DNA of 64,000 nt from Treponema sp. GTDB taxonomy: Bacteria > Spirochaetota > Spirochaetia > Treponematales > Treponemataceae. The DNA lies in the NCBI GenBank assembly GCA_017616165.1, contig JAFZYR010000020.1, positions 1 through 64,000 on the forward strand. The letters run 5' to 3'. Of the stretch, positions 32,696 through 41,400 are shown one piece after another. Numbering within the stretch: position 1 is the stretch's first letter; every line of letters starts with the position of its first letter. The translations under genes and the position numbers were made by a program. A model generated the notes under the pieces. The model did not search any database, was not told where the DNA came from, and saw only the letters and a program-made list of their open reading frames with translations.

Positions 32696-34920
32696 CGACG
32701 TTTTTTATTACCGCTGCGTCTGACCGGCGCAGCACCTTTACCTTTTACTTTTAAAGCGGCAAGCCTCTCGTTAGCGGCCTTGTATTCTTCCATCTGCTGC
32801 GGAGAATAAAATCCGTCTTTCCAGTTAAAGCGGGATATGCCCTGCAGAGGCTGCCCTTTTGCAAGGGAAGTAGAAATTGCCTTAATCTGACTGCGGCTGA
32901 CCTTGGTCTTAGAAAAGTCTATGAGGATTTTTTTAAAGCCCGCAGCCTTAATAAACTGAACCTTATCTACAATGCTAAAGGGTTCTTCCGGCATTACAAA
33001 GGAACCGTCTGGTGTTGAGTTTACCTTAAAGACCTTTTCTTCCTTGTCTTCAAAGTAGGTAAAATCATAATCCGACGGAAGCTTAAAGCGCATGCGGAAC
33101 AAGGCCGGGTATGCAAAAACAGGCACCAGAACACGGGAGCGCACATTCTGTTCCCAGGTTGCTTCAAGGTTACGACGGGAATCTTCGTAAGGCATTATAA
33201 AGGCGCCTATATTCTGATTTTCAAGCCAGGAAGCTGCCCAGCGGTTAAAGGTATACAGGTAAGGACCGGCAATAACCTTAACCTTTTTCTCTCTTATCTT
33301 GTCCTGCAAAAGCTGAACGTGTGCAAGATTGTTTGCAACAAAGTTTGTGTAGCCGTCGGCAATAAGTGTTTCCAGCTGCTGTGCAAGAGCGGCTTCTTCG
33401 GAAACTGAACAGAACGGATCAAAAGAAATATAAAGCTGTTTTTTAGAAAAAGGCAGCACGGTTTTGTGATTAAGCAGATCGTACGAGGTTTCTGAATTAT
33501 ACTCCAGAATTACGCGCACAGGATTAAGTCCCTGAACTGCAAAAAGGTCCGGCACCGAAGAAACCTGAACATAAAGTCCTTCCGGAAAATAATCCAGCTC
33601 CTTTGGAGTAACAGGGGTTATATCAAGCACCGGAAGCCTTTCGTCCTTAGGCTGCTTTCTGTAACGTCCTATGTCATTTGGAAGCACGTGGCGGTAATGC
33701 TTGTTTCCTGTTTTATACTGCAAAAGATATACTTCATCGCCTGTAGAAAAACCTGTTGGAATATCAATCCAGCGGCGGTCGCTTTTTTCTTCTACCTCTA
33801 CAGTGCGTATCTTGTGGCTTTCGCGGCCGGTATCATCCTTTTTGTGAATGCGGATTGAATCGCCCGGGTCTGGATCATAGGTGCCTCCCTTTAAAAAGCA
33901 CATCTGAACCTTTTCGCCTATTGCTTCTATGAGTCCGCGTTCTGCAGGCTTGATTCCGGCAATCTTACCAAGATAAAGTCCTGTTCCACCAGCCTGATCC
34001 GGATTTAGTATTTTTTGTCCGGCATTTTCTACACCGTCCTTAAGGTTTTCAAAGCCATACCAGTAGGTTGTTTTGGAGCGTGCAAAGTCAGAAGAAAGAA
34101 TGCGTTTGCCGGTTGCAATTGCACCCTTTTTATCTTCCTTGTAATGATCAATTACATAGCGGTAGGCAGCAACTACGCTTCCTACATATTCTGCACTCTT
34201 CATGCGTCCTTCAATCTTAAAGGAATCTATGCCTGCTTCTACAAGGGCCGGAATATAATCAATAAGCTCAAAATCACACGGAGAAAAATAATAGCCCTGC
34301 TTCATTCCGCCTGGAACCTCGGCTGTATAAAAGCGGCGGCAGGCCTGGGCACACATTCCGCGGTTTGCAGATTTTCCGCCAAGGAACGAAGAAAAAAGAC
34401 ACAGGCCCGACTCACTTACACAAAGTGCACCATGAACAAAAACCTCCAGGTCTGCACCTGTTTCTGTTTTAATCTGTTTAATTTCTTCAAGGCCAAGCTC
34501 GCGGGCAAGCACAACGCGCTTTACTCCGTTTTTCTGGAGCAAGCGTACTGCAGAAGAGCTTTCTACATTCATCTGGGTAGAAGCGTGAAGCTCCATGTTC
34601 GGGAAAAATTCCTGGGCCATGCGCATGATTGCATAATCCTGAACAATAAGTGCGTCAGGACCAACCTCGTTAAGGTAAGAGAGGAATCTGTATAAACGCT
34701 CGGTTTCCTTTTCTTCGCAAACTGTGTTTACTGTAACATAAACCTTTTTATTCTGGCGGTGCAGGCTTTCTACTGCTGCTTCAAACTGGTTCCATGCAAA
34801 ATTTGTAGTACGCATTCGGGCATTAAAGCTTTTTAAGCCCAGATATACTGCATCTGCACCTTCGCCAATGGCCGCATCAAGAGATTCTAAGTTTCCCGCA
34901 GGAGCTAATAATTCTACCAT
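32692..34920 (-). CDS. U32 family peptidase-like protein (RlhA/TrhP type)
   Basis: A 742-residue protein starting MVELLAPAGNLESLDAAIGE, with the U32 signature at about 166-197: DLEVFVHGALCVSESGLC, then SSFLGGKSANRGMCAQACRR. The cysteines there bind an iron-sulfur cluster in characterised members. Full-length U32 proteins of this size with the long C-terminal extension act in tRNA or rRNA hydroxylation (TrhP, RlhA) rather than as collagenases. The C-terminus carries a basic tail (VKGKGAAPVRRSGNKKRR). It has no Shine-Dalgarno site; a TGTTACAGT extended -10 lies 6 nt before the ATG. Confidence 0.9.
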   Translation of the reverse strand: MVELLAPAGNLESLDAAIGEGADAVYLGLKSFNARMRTTNFAWNQFEAAVESLHRQNKKVYVTVNTVCEEKETERLYRFLSYLNEVGPDALIVQDYAIMRMAQEFFPNMELHASTQMNVESSSAVRLLQKNGVKRVVLARELGLEEIKQIKTETGADLEVFVHGALCVSESGLCLFSSFLGGKSANRGMCAQACRRFYTAEVPGGMKQGYYFSPCDFELIDYIPALVEAGIDSFKIEGRMKSAEYVGSVVAAYRYVIDHYKEDKKGAIATGKRILSSDFARSKTTYWYGFENLKDGVENAGQKILNPDQAGGTGLYLGKIAGIKPAERGLIEAIGEKVQMCFLKGGTYDPDPGDSIRIHKKDDTGRESHKIRTVEVEEKSDRRWIDIPTGFSTGDEVYLLQYKTGNKHYRHVLPNDIGRYRKQPKDERLPVLDITPVTPKELDYFPEGLYVQVSSVPDLFAVQGLNPVRVILEYNSETSYDLLNHKTVLPFSKKQLYISFDPFCSVSEEAALAQQLETLIADGYTNFVANNLAHVQLLQDKIREKKVKVIAGPYLYTFNRWAASWLENQNIGAFIMPYEDSRRNLEATWEQNVRSRVLVPVFAYPALFRMRFKLPSDYDFTYFEDKEEKVFKVNSTPDGSFVMPEEPFSIVDKVQFIKAAGFKKILIDFSKTKVSRSQIKAISTSLAKGQPLQGISRFNWKDGFYSPQQMEEYKAANERLAALKVKGKGAAPVRRSGNKKRR

Positions 34921-34926
34921 AGGGAA

Positions 34927-34932
34927 ACTGTA
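34927..34932 (-). promoter_or_regulatory. Extended -10 (TGTTACAGT) directly before the U32 gene
   Basis: The minus-strand TACAGT ends 6 nt before the ATG at 34920, with TGn upstream. A leaderless mRNA is predicted. The hexamer matches the consensus at four of six positions. Confidence 0.4.
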
Positions 34933-34950
34933 ACATAAAATGCTATGTTT

Positions 34951-36114
34951 TTAAAGACTTCCCGGATTTGGCTGATCCAGCACTGCCCACAACTCTGCGC
35001 CCGATTTTACAGGAAGCTCAATTTCCTGACCGTCCATCACCTGCTGCCGTAGGGCTTCGGCATCTGTTCTGTACATGGTTTTTGAATTGGACATGTTATC
35101 TGTTATAAACGCATTTTCCACATCGCCGGACTCATATATCCCGCTTTCGTCCACAAGGGCAGAATAATCAATCATGAGCTTTGTCCAAGCTTCTATATTA
35201 GACGCACGGTACATTACTGCATCCAAAAGCCTGCGGTCTGCACGGTTACGTAACAGGATTATATCGGTCTTATTGCCAAGCGTTGTGGTTTCTATATCTG
35301 TCCATAAATCACGAACCTCTGCACTGGTGTAGGACGAGGTTGCCTCTCCAAGGTTATCCCCGGTTTCGCTTACACAGCCGTTGCCCCTTGAACGCATGTG
35401 AACAACAAAAACTTCTCCCGTGCTAACCTCTATTGGCGGAAATAAAAACTTTTTTGCTTCCCCGTCGTAGGCACTGCAAAGCTCAAGCCCCGCAAGATTT
35501 CCACCCCGTAACACAAGCAGCTCCACAAACTCGTTACGGTATATACCCGCTTCTTTTTCAGTTGCACGCTGACTGCTCACGCTTTCTGTCTGAAGCTCTG
35601 TCATAATAAGCACCGGAACCCGGGAGTTATAGCCTGCAAACGGAATGGCAAGCGTAAGGCTGTTACCGGTTTTGTCGCGCACCTGTGAATAAAACTCGTA
35701 GCCCTGTCCCACCTGCATATCCTCTTCCAGCGTAATGATTACAGTTCCATCGTCCTGTTCGGTAACACTGCAGGGAATGCTTCCATAAACACCGCTAACC
35801 CGCTCCAGTGCCGGCGAAAGCTCCAGCGTATCTGAATGCTCCTCGGAAGCAAAAAGCTCATCGGTAACCTGAGCCACAACATAATCATGAACGCTCACCC
35901 GTTCCGAAAATTCCAGACGGACAGTGCGTTCATCGACAACCGTAAAATCATTAAGCACAGGAGGCGTATAGTCCCCGCCCACAATGGTAATGCCCTGCTC
36001 GGTAATCTTGCACGAAATGGGTGCTACCGCTGCCAGCATTATGCCAACAATCACACAGGTTTCTGCCGCTACCAGCAGCCACTGCCTGAGCTTTTCCTTT
36101 TGAATCTTAATCAT
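34951..36114 (-). CDS. Lipoprotein with Ig-like and lamin-tail-like domains
   Basis: About 387 residues. After the start MIKIQKEKLRQWLLVAAETC there is a signal peptide with lipobox APISC (Cys near residue 34). Residues ~48-160 (PPVLNDFTVVDERTVRLEFS) form an SbsA-type Ig-like domain. Residues ~195-310 resemble a lamin-tail domain: NEFVELLVLRGGNLAGLELC, PPIEVSTGEVFVVHMRS, GNKTDIILLRNRADRRLLDA. Bacterial LTD domains often occur on surface proteins and with secreted nucleases. The ATG at 36114 has AGAGGTG upstream. Its leader carries the element shared with gspD and ssb plus an attenuator-like hairpin. Confidence 0.7.
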   Translation of the reverse strand: MIKIQKEKLRQWLLVAAETCVIVGIMLAAVAPISCKITEQGITIVGGDYTPPVLNDFTVVDERTVRLEFSERVSVHDYVVAQVTDELFASEEHSDTLELSPALERVSGVYGSIPCSVTEQDDGTVIITLEEDMQVGQGYEFYSQVRDKTGNSLTLAIPFAGYNSRVPVLIMTELQTESVSSQRATEKEAGIYRNEFVELLVLRGGNLAGLELCSAYDGEAKKFLFPPIEVSTGEVFVVHMRSRGNGCVSETGDNLGEATSSYTSAEVRDLWTDIETTTLGNKTDIILLRNRADRRLLDAVMYRASNIEAWTKLMIDYSALVDESGIYESGDVENAFITDNMSNSKTMYRTDAEALRQQVMDGQEIELPVKSGAELWAVLDQPNPGSL

Positions 36115-36137
36115 ATTTTCACCTCTAAAACAAAAAT

Positions 36138-36163
36138 GGTGCACAGGGCTTTTCCTGTACACC
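36138..36163 (-). promoter_or_regulatory. Leader hairpin followed by T-rich tract
   Basis: On the minus strand, GGTGTACAGG (36154-36163) pairs with CCTGTGCACC (36138-36147) around a 6-nt loop (one T.G pair) and is followed by ATTTTTGTTTT directly before the Shine-Dalgarno site of the lamin-tail lipoprotein. It could act as an attenuator or an mRNA stabiliser. Confidence 0.5.
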
Positions 36164-36200
36164 ATCCTTTAGGAGATAAAAATATCTATATATAATATGT

Positions 36201-36244
36201 AAAAAATTCGGGACTTATTACAAAAATTCCGCAAAAAAAATGCA
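36201..36244 (-). promoter_or_regulatory. Shared upstream element, copy C (lamin-tail lipoprotein)
   Basis: The minus strand contains TTTTTGTAATAAGTCCCG, identical over these 18 bases to the ssb copy, then AATTTTTT. TATTATATATAG follows at the -10-like distance. CCCG ends 94 nt before the ATG at 36114. Confidence 0.7.
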
Positions 36245-36257
36245 GAATTTTAAAAAT

Positions 36258-36965
36258 TTATTTAATTTTTGCGGCTTCCACCATATATCTGATGGAAATT
36301 CCTGTGTCATCCTCCTGGATTTTTTCGATGACAAAAATAAAGTTAGTCTGAGAAGGATCGCACATAATGCGTTCAATCTTGTAGTTGCTTATTCCAGACC
36401 TTACAACCTCAGGACTTCCAACCTTTGTCTTGGAAATTGTGTTTCCCTCTGCATCCTTTTTTTCTACCCAGATATAGAATGAAGATTTTACACTCTTGCC
36501 CTTTCCGTTGATTGTAGGAACAAGCTGAATGTGGAAGGTATTTGGAGAATCCACTGTTGAATTATTAAAATCTGTAAAGACAATTTCGTCTGTTCCGGTC
36601 TTGTTTACATCATCAAGAATATAAAGAACGCGGTCTGCATCTGCAACCTTGCACTTTAAGTCTCTTAAATAGTAATAGTTTTTTCCTTCCAGGGCTTCGT
36701 AAACCTCTACACCGGCCTTGTCGGCAGTTACTGCGGTAGGATTAATTTTGAATACACCACCGTCTACCCAGTCGTTCTTTGCAATATCTACCTGATATAT
36801 TTCTGCCCAACCCTGATATTTTTTGTCGGTTCTACCATACTGGCCGAATACATAATACTTTCCGTCTTCTGAAAAACCCTTATCTACAAAGGTAGCAACA
36901 TCGCCTGCACTCAAAGCGGCACAACACAAACTCACACACAATGCGAAAGAAATGATTCTTTTCAT
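36258..36965 (-). CDS. DUF2259-type secreted protein
   Basis: A 235-residue protein with a signal peptide (residues 1-20, ending ALSAG). The mature start FVDKGFSEDGKYYVFGQYGR and WAEIYQVDIAKNDWVDGGVF are the pattern of DUF2259 predicted secreted proteins, in which beta-propeller-like segments describe a 'YxxFGxYG' repeat. The function is unknown. The Shine-Dalgarno site GGGAGGAT precedes the ATG. It lies just upstream of the shared-element lipoprotein gene but is separated from it by that element, so it probably belongs to a different transcription unit. Confidence 0.75.
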   Translation of the reverse strand: MKRIISFALCVSLCCAALSAGDVATFVDKGFSEDGKYYVFGQYGRTDKKYQGWAEIYQVDIAKNDWVDGGVFKINPTAVTADKAGVEVYEALEGKNYYYLRDLKCKVADADRVLYILDDVNKTGTDEIVFTDFNNSTVDSPNTFHIQLVPTINGKGKSVKSSFYIWVEKKDAEGNTISKTKVGSPEVVRSGISNYKIERIMCDPSQTNFIFVIEKIQEDDTGISIRYMVEAAKIK

Positions 36966-37058
36966 TTTCCCTGATCCTCCCGAAAGTTCAAGTAAATAAA
37001 ATGTTTCACTTTTATTGTCGGTTTTTTTTAATAAGTCTTTACTATTATTTATTTACCC

Positions 37059-37064
37059 TATAAT
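37059..37064 (+). promoter_or_regulatory. -10 element (TATAAT) directly before the membrane protein gene
   Basis: A consensus TATAAT ends 8 nt before the ATG at 37073, with no Shine-Dalgarno site. A leaderless mRNA is predicted. Confidence 0.5.
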
Positions 37065-37072
37065 ATTTAAAC

Positions 37073-37882
37073 ATGACTATAAAAACAAGAAATAGACTCA
37101 ACCTTTCGCTTTTCTTTTTTTCGCTGTTTTTTCTGGCAGTAAATGTCCTCATTTTAATTCTTTCTATATATAATAATTCCTTTTCACTAAGAGAGTATAT
37201 GTCACAGGGCGGCAAGCTGCTTACAGGCTACAGCCCGCTTATTGTTCTTATTTCACTTTACTTTCAAATTATTTATGTCTGCGCTACAAGCTATATGCTC
37301 TACCGCGTTTTTGAAAAAACCCAGGCTACAGACATTTCGTTTATCTTTCTTTTTTTGATTGCACTCATTGCCAATTCCATAAGAATCTGGATTCTTCTTT
37401 TTAATATGAACAGCACGTTTTCGGGTCTCTTAGTATTCTGCGGAAACTGCATTCTTTTTTCCAAGCTGCTCGTCCCTACTTCGCTGCTTTTTTCTGTAGT
37501 AATGAGCGATGCAGACCAGCGTCAGAACCTGGAAAAAAACATCTTTATCCTGCTTCTGGTAAGCATGTTTTTTGCTCAGCTTTTACCATTAAATACTGCA
37601 AACGTGTGTGCCAACTTTGAAGTAGACTACAGCTACCGTAACGTAATCAAAATAACCTCTGTTCTTATTGTTCTTGCAACGCTCATTGCACTTTTCTTTA
37701 ACAACAGGCAGAAGTTTTACACCCAGCTTACAACCATAGGACTTGCGTGCATCTGTATAGGAACCTACATTCTGTTAAATTCCACAAATCTTATAAGATT
37801 AATACTGTCGGTTATTTTTCTTTTTGTGGGAAATCTTTTGTATCTTAAAGAGCTTCACAAGCAGTATCTTTGGAACGACTAA
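37073..37882 (+). CDS. Polytopic membrane protein of unknown function
   Basis: A 269-residue protein with seven or eight hydrophobic helices (about 12-32, 55-80, 86-106, 112-140, 152-168, 190-206, 216-232, 240-256) and short charged loops. No motif known to me is present. It could be a 7TM-type sensor lacking an output domain or a small transporter. It is transcribed alone with a consensus -10 just before the ATG. It ends 14 nt before the convergent polyprenol-kinase-like gene. Confidence 0.75.
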   Translation: MTIKTRNRLNLSLFFFSLFFLAVNVLILILSIYNNSFSLREYMSQGGKLLTGYSPLIVLISLYFQIIYVCATSYMLYRVFEKTQATDISFIFLFLIALIANSIRIWILLFNMNSTFSGLLVFCGNCILFSKLLVPTSLLFSVVMSDADQRQNLEKNIFILLLVSMFFAQLLPLNTANVCANFEVDYSYRNVIKITSVLIVLATLIALFFNNRQKFYTQLTTIGLACICIGTYILLNSTNLIRLILSVIFLFVGNLLYLKELHKQYLWND

Positions 37883-37896
37883 AGGCGCAAGGCAGC

Positions 37897-38490
37897 CTAA
37901 AGCCACAAAGCTGATAAAAGCCAGTATACACCACCGGTAAAGGTTGGAATTATCATATTGTCCCAGTCGCCAAGAGGAAACATTTCTATAAGCATTGCAA
38001 CAAAAGCAACAATAAGGCTTACAACCCAATGACCGCTGACTATAAATGTTGATATAAAAACTGCGGTAAAACAGGTAAGGCTTCCTTCAAGGGTTTTTCC
38101 ACCAGTATAAGGAAGCTTTACTCTTCCAAACAGCTTACCGCCAAGGCTTGCAAGTCCGTCTCCAAAGGCAAGAGCAAAGATTCCGATTTTTGCACAAGGC
38201 AGAGGAAGAACAAGGGCTGCAAAAACAATTCCCAGAACAAGAGTTACAGGTCCAAGAACAAACTTACATTCATCACGCTGGCGGCTTGCAGTTTCGGTAA
38301 TGAGCGAAACCACAGGAACCGGATGACCTTCCAGGCGTGCAATTTCGCAGAAATAATACATAGAAACTATAATGTAGAGACCGTAAACTGTGTACCAGTA
38401 GTAATTTGCCAGAAACCAGGGAACCACGGAACAACAGATATGAATTGATTTTCTGAAGAGTTCCTTCAGTATTGTCTTAGAGTCCTTCAT
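37897..38490 (-). CDS. Diacylglycerol/polyprenol kinase family (Sec59/VTE5-like) membrane protein
   Basis: A 197-residue protein with about six hydrophobic helices. Family signatures: ELFRKSIHICCSVVPW, ALAFGDGLASLGGKLFGRVK, GGKTLEGSLTCF and LGDWDNMIIPTFTG. This CTP-dependent kinase/cytidylyltransferase-like family includes dolichol, phytol and diacylglycerol kinases. In bacteria the substrate is probably a lipid alcohol or diacylglycerol in envelope lipid recycling. It overlaps the end of the FlcA-like gene by 14 nt, so the two are co-transcribed. Confidence 0.85.
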   Translation of the reverse strand: MKDSKTILKELFRKSIHICCSVVPWFLANYYWYTVYGLYIIVSMYYFCEIARLEGHPVPVVSLITETASRQRDECKFVLGPVTLVLGIVFAALVLPLPCAKIGIFALAFGDGLASLGGKLFGRVKLPYTGGKTLEGSLTCFTAVFISTFIVSGHWVVSLIVAFVAMLIEMFPLGDWDNMIIPTFTGGVYWLLSALWL

Positions 38491-41400
38491 TTTCCGTCAG
38501 GTTCTTTGGTATTTCAATATAAATTGCCGGTTCAAATTCCGAAACAGGATGAGTAATATACTTGATGTTTTCCTGAGCAAGATTGCTTCCATCCAGACGG
38601 ATAAGAGTCTGCTGATCACGGGTAAGAGAATCCCAGGCACGTACCGACTGCTGAAGCTGAACTATAGCCTGTGCATTTTTCTGGCTGTCTCCGGTGCGCT
38701 TTGCAAGTCTGTGCAATGTTACGCCATAGTTATTTGCCGCATACAGATAAGTTGTTACAAGGTCGTAGCCTGCATCATCTGTCTGAGGGAATACGGTTCC
38801 ACCCTTTTCGGTAATTTCATTATCGAGCATAGTGATAAGCTGTTCGTAATAGCCTTCGGCAGCATAATCATCATTTCTAAGGCTGAGCGTATTTGCCATT
38901 GCAAGCAGGAGGTTGCGCTCCTTTTTGTTTGCTTCGCCGGCCTTCATAAATGAGCCCAGTGCTTCAAGATAGTTCTTTGACTTATAGCTGATGTATCCGA
39001 GTCTGTAACGGATGCGTGGAATATCATAGCCAAGTGCAACTGCATTCTTGTAATTGAGTGCGGCAGTATCGTAGTCTCCGGCAACCGTGTAGTTTATGTT
39101 TCCAAGATCTGCATACATCATACCAATCTGTTCGTTGCCTTCAAAGCCGGCATTTTCCTTTTCGGTTGTATACAGAGTAATTCCCTGTGTAAACTGTTCC
39201 TGTGCCTGCAGATATTCATTTGTAAGCAGGTAGTTTTCTCCAAGCAGGCGGTAAGTATCTATATACTTGTAAATGTCGCGCTTTTTAAGCTGTTCTGACT
39301 TGTTAAAGCGTTCCAGTGCCTTTTTGAGGGAATAAGAAATATTGTCTATGCTGTCGTTTGTATAAACATAGTAGTTACCAAGATTGTACCAGGCAATTGG
39401 ATTTGAATCGTCCATATCGGTTGCCTTGATCAGGAGTCGGAGAAGTCCTTCAATCTGATAGCGCAGATATTCTTCGGAAGGAGCAATGTCTCCGTAAAGC
39501 TTGCTCAAAAGATAACCGCCAAGCTCTGTCCAGTCCTGGGCACTTACATCAGGCTTCTTTTCTTCTTCGAACATCTTCTTGTAAGAAAGCACCTGCTGCA
39601 GGTTATCACTGCGGATATAGTAGCGCATGAGACGTGAATTATACAGATCATTAGCCTTGTAAAGCTGAATAAGCTGCATGTACTGTTCCTTTGCAAGCTC
39701 AAGCTTTTGAGGATCCTTTTCTGTTCCCCATTCAAGGAAGATATCTCCAAGCATAAGGATTCCGTCTGCATCATTTATGTGATAATCAAGAATTTCGCGG
39801 CGTGTAATTTCTTCTGCCTTCTCGTAATTTGCAAGGTCATCAAGCTCCATCTGGGCATACTCAAGTCCGGCAGTCTTATCGTGATTAAAATAGATTAAAA
39901 TCTTTCCATATATATCTGCTGCGCGCAGGTACTGCTTGTGAGCACGGTAACCACGGGCATACTTAAAGAACCACTTTTTCCTTAGCTGCTTTTCTGCGGC
40001 TTCGTCAAACTTAATCTGCGACTGAACATATTCGTCGGCCTCCAGAAGTGCATAACCCTGCTTGTAAAGGCTGCTTGCCTGAGCCGGAATTACGATACAG
40101 TTCTTTGTAAAGTTATAAAGTCCCCAGCCTACAAAGAGCAAAAGGATTGTACATAAAAGACCCGGAAGAATCTTGTTTCTGAGCTGATAAGAAAGGGACT
40201 TTTTATAAGCCTCGTATTCTTCTGCAGTACGGTGCTCAAAGTCGCGTGGAACCGGAATTGATGTATCAAGCATCTTTTCCAGTGTAGCGGCAACCTGGCG
40301 GGCAGGAGCTTTTTTGAGGATTTTTTCTATAATTTCAAATTCTGCGTCGTCTGTAAATTCATCCTGAACAATAAGGTCTTCAAAGGCAAGGCGAACGTTA
40401 AGAGGATATTCATTTAAGTTTTTAAGGAACTGCTTGTAGTCCTCGTCGCTCAAGGTATTTGGAGGAAGCTCTTTTCCAGGAAGTGCGCCATTAAAATCTG
40501 GTACATCAAGTCCCTTTGATTTTTTGCCTGTTGGTACGGCAGGAGCAGCCTCTACATCAGAAAAGCCCGGAATCTCAAAGTCTGAGCCTTCCATGCTTAC
40601 CTTGCCGGATTCAAGCTCAAAGTCATCGCTGCCTGTATCTACGCTAAGCTGGGCGTCTGTATCCTGAATACCAAAATCGATGTCTTCCATCTGGGAAACA
40701 TCAAAGGTTTCCATTGGTTCGGACTGTTCTTCTTCTGTGCCTTCTTCTGCAGAATCAAAGTCGCCAAAGTCTTCAACTGCCTCAAAATCCTGCGCAGTAT
40801 CAAAGTCGCCTCCGGCACCTTCTGTATCAAAGCTGTCACCTGTGTCAAAGGCTGCACCGGCTCCGGCATCGCTGTCCATTTCAAAGGTTTCTTCTGAACC
40901 ACCTTCGGCATTATCAAAATCAGGAATCTCTACGTCCTGAGCATTAAACAAATCTGCTGTAGAAGGCTCGGCAGCTCCTTCATCAAGATCACCAAGTTCT
41001 CCAAGCTCATCAAGGTCACCAAGCTCTCCAAGCTCTGCTGGTTCTTCGGCAGGAGCGGCTTCTTCGGCCTCCGGTGCTTCTGGAACATCCACAGGCTCAG
41101 GCATATCAAAGTCTGTTGTTTCGGCACTTTCGTCCAGGTCTCCAAGCTCTGCAACGTCTCCAAGCTCACCCATATCGGTAAGCTCAGCAGCGTCTTCTAC
41201 CTGCTCTACGGCTTTTGGCTCTTCTAATTCACCAGGCTCTCCAATCTCACCTAATTCACCGATATCACCAAGCTCATCAAGGCTTCCAAGGTCTTCTACA
41301 CCATCAGCTGGTGCAGGCTCCTCCGGCATTTCTTCCATTTCCGGAGCTTCAAATGCATCAGGGGCCTCTGGTACTTCAGGAGCTTCTGGAACTTCAGGAG

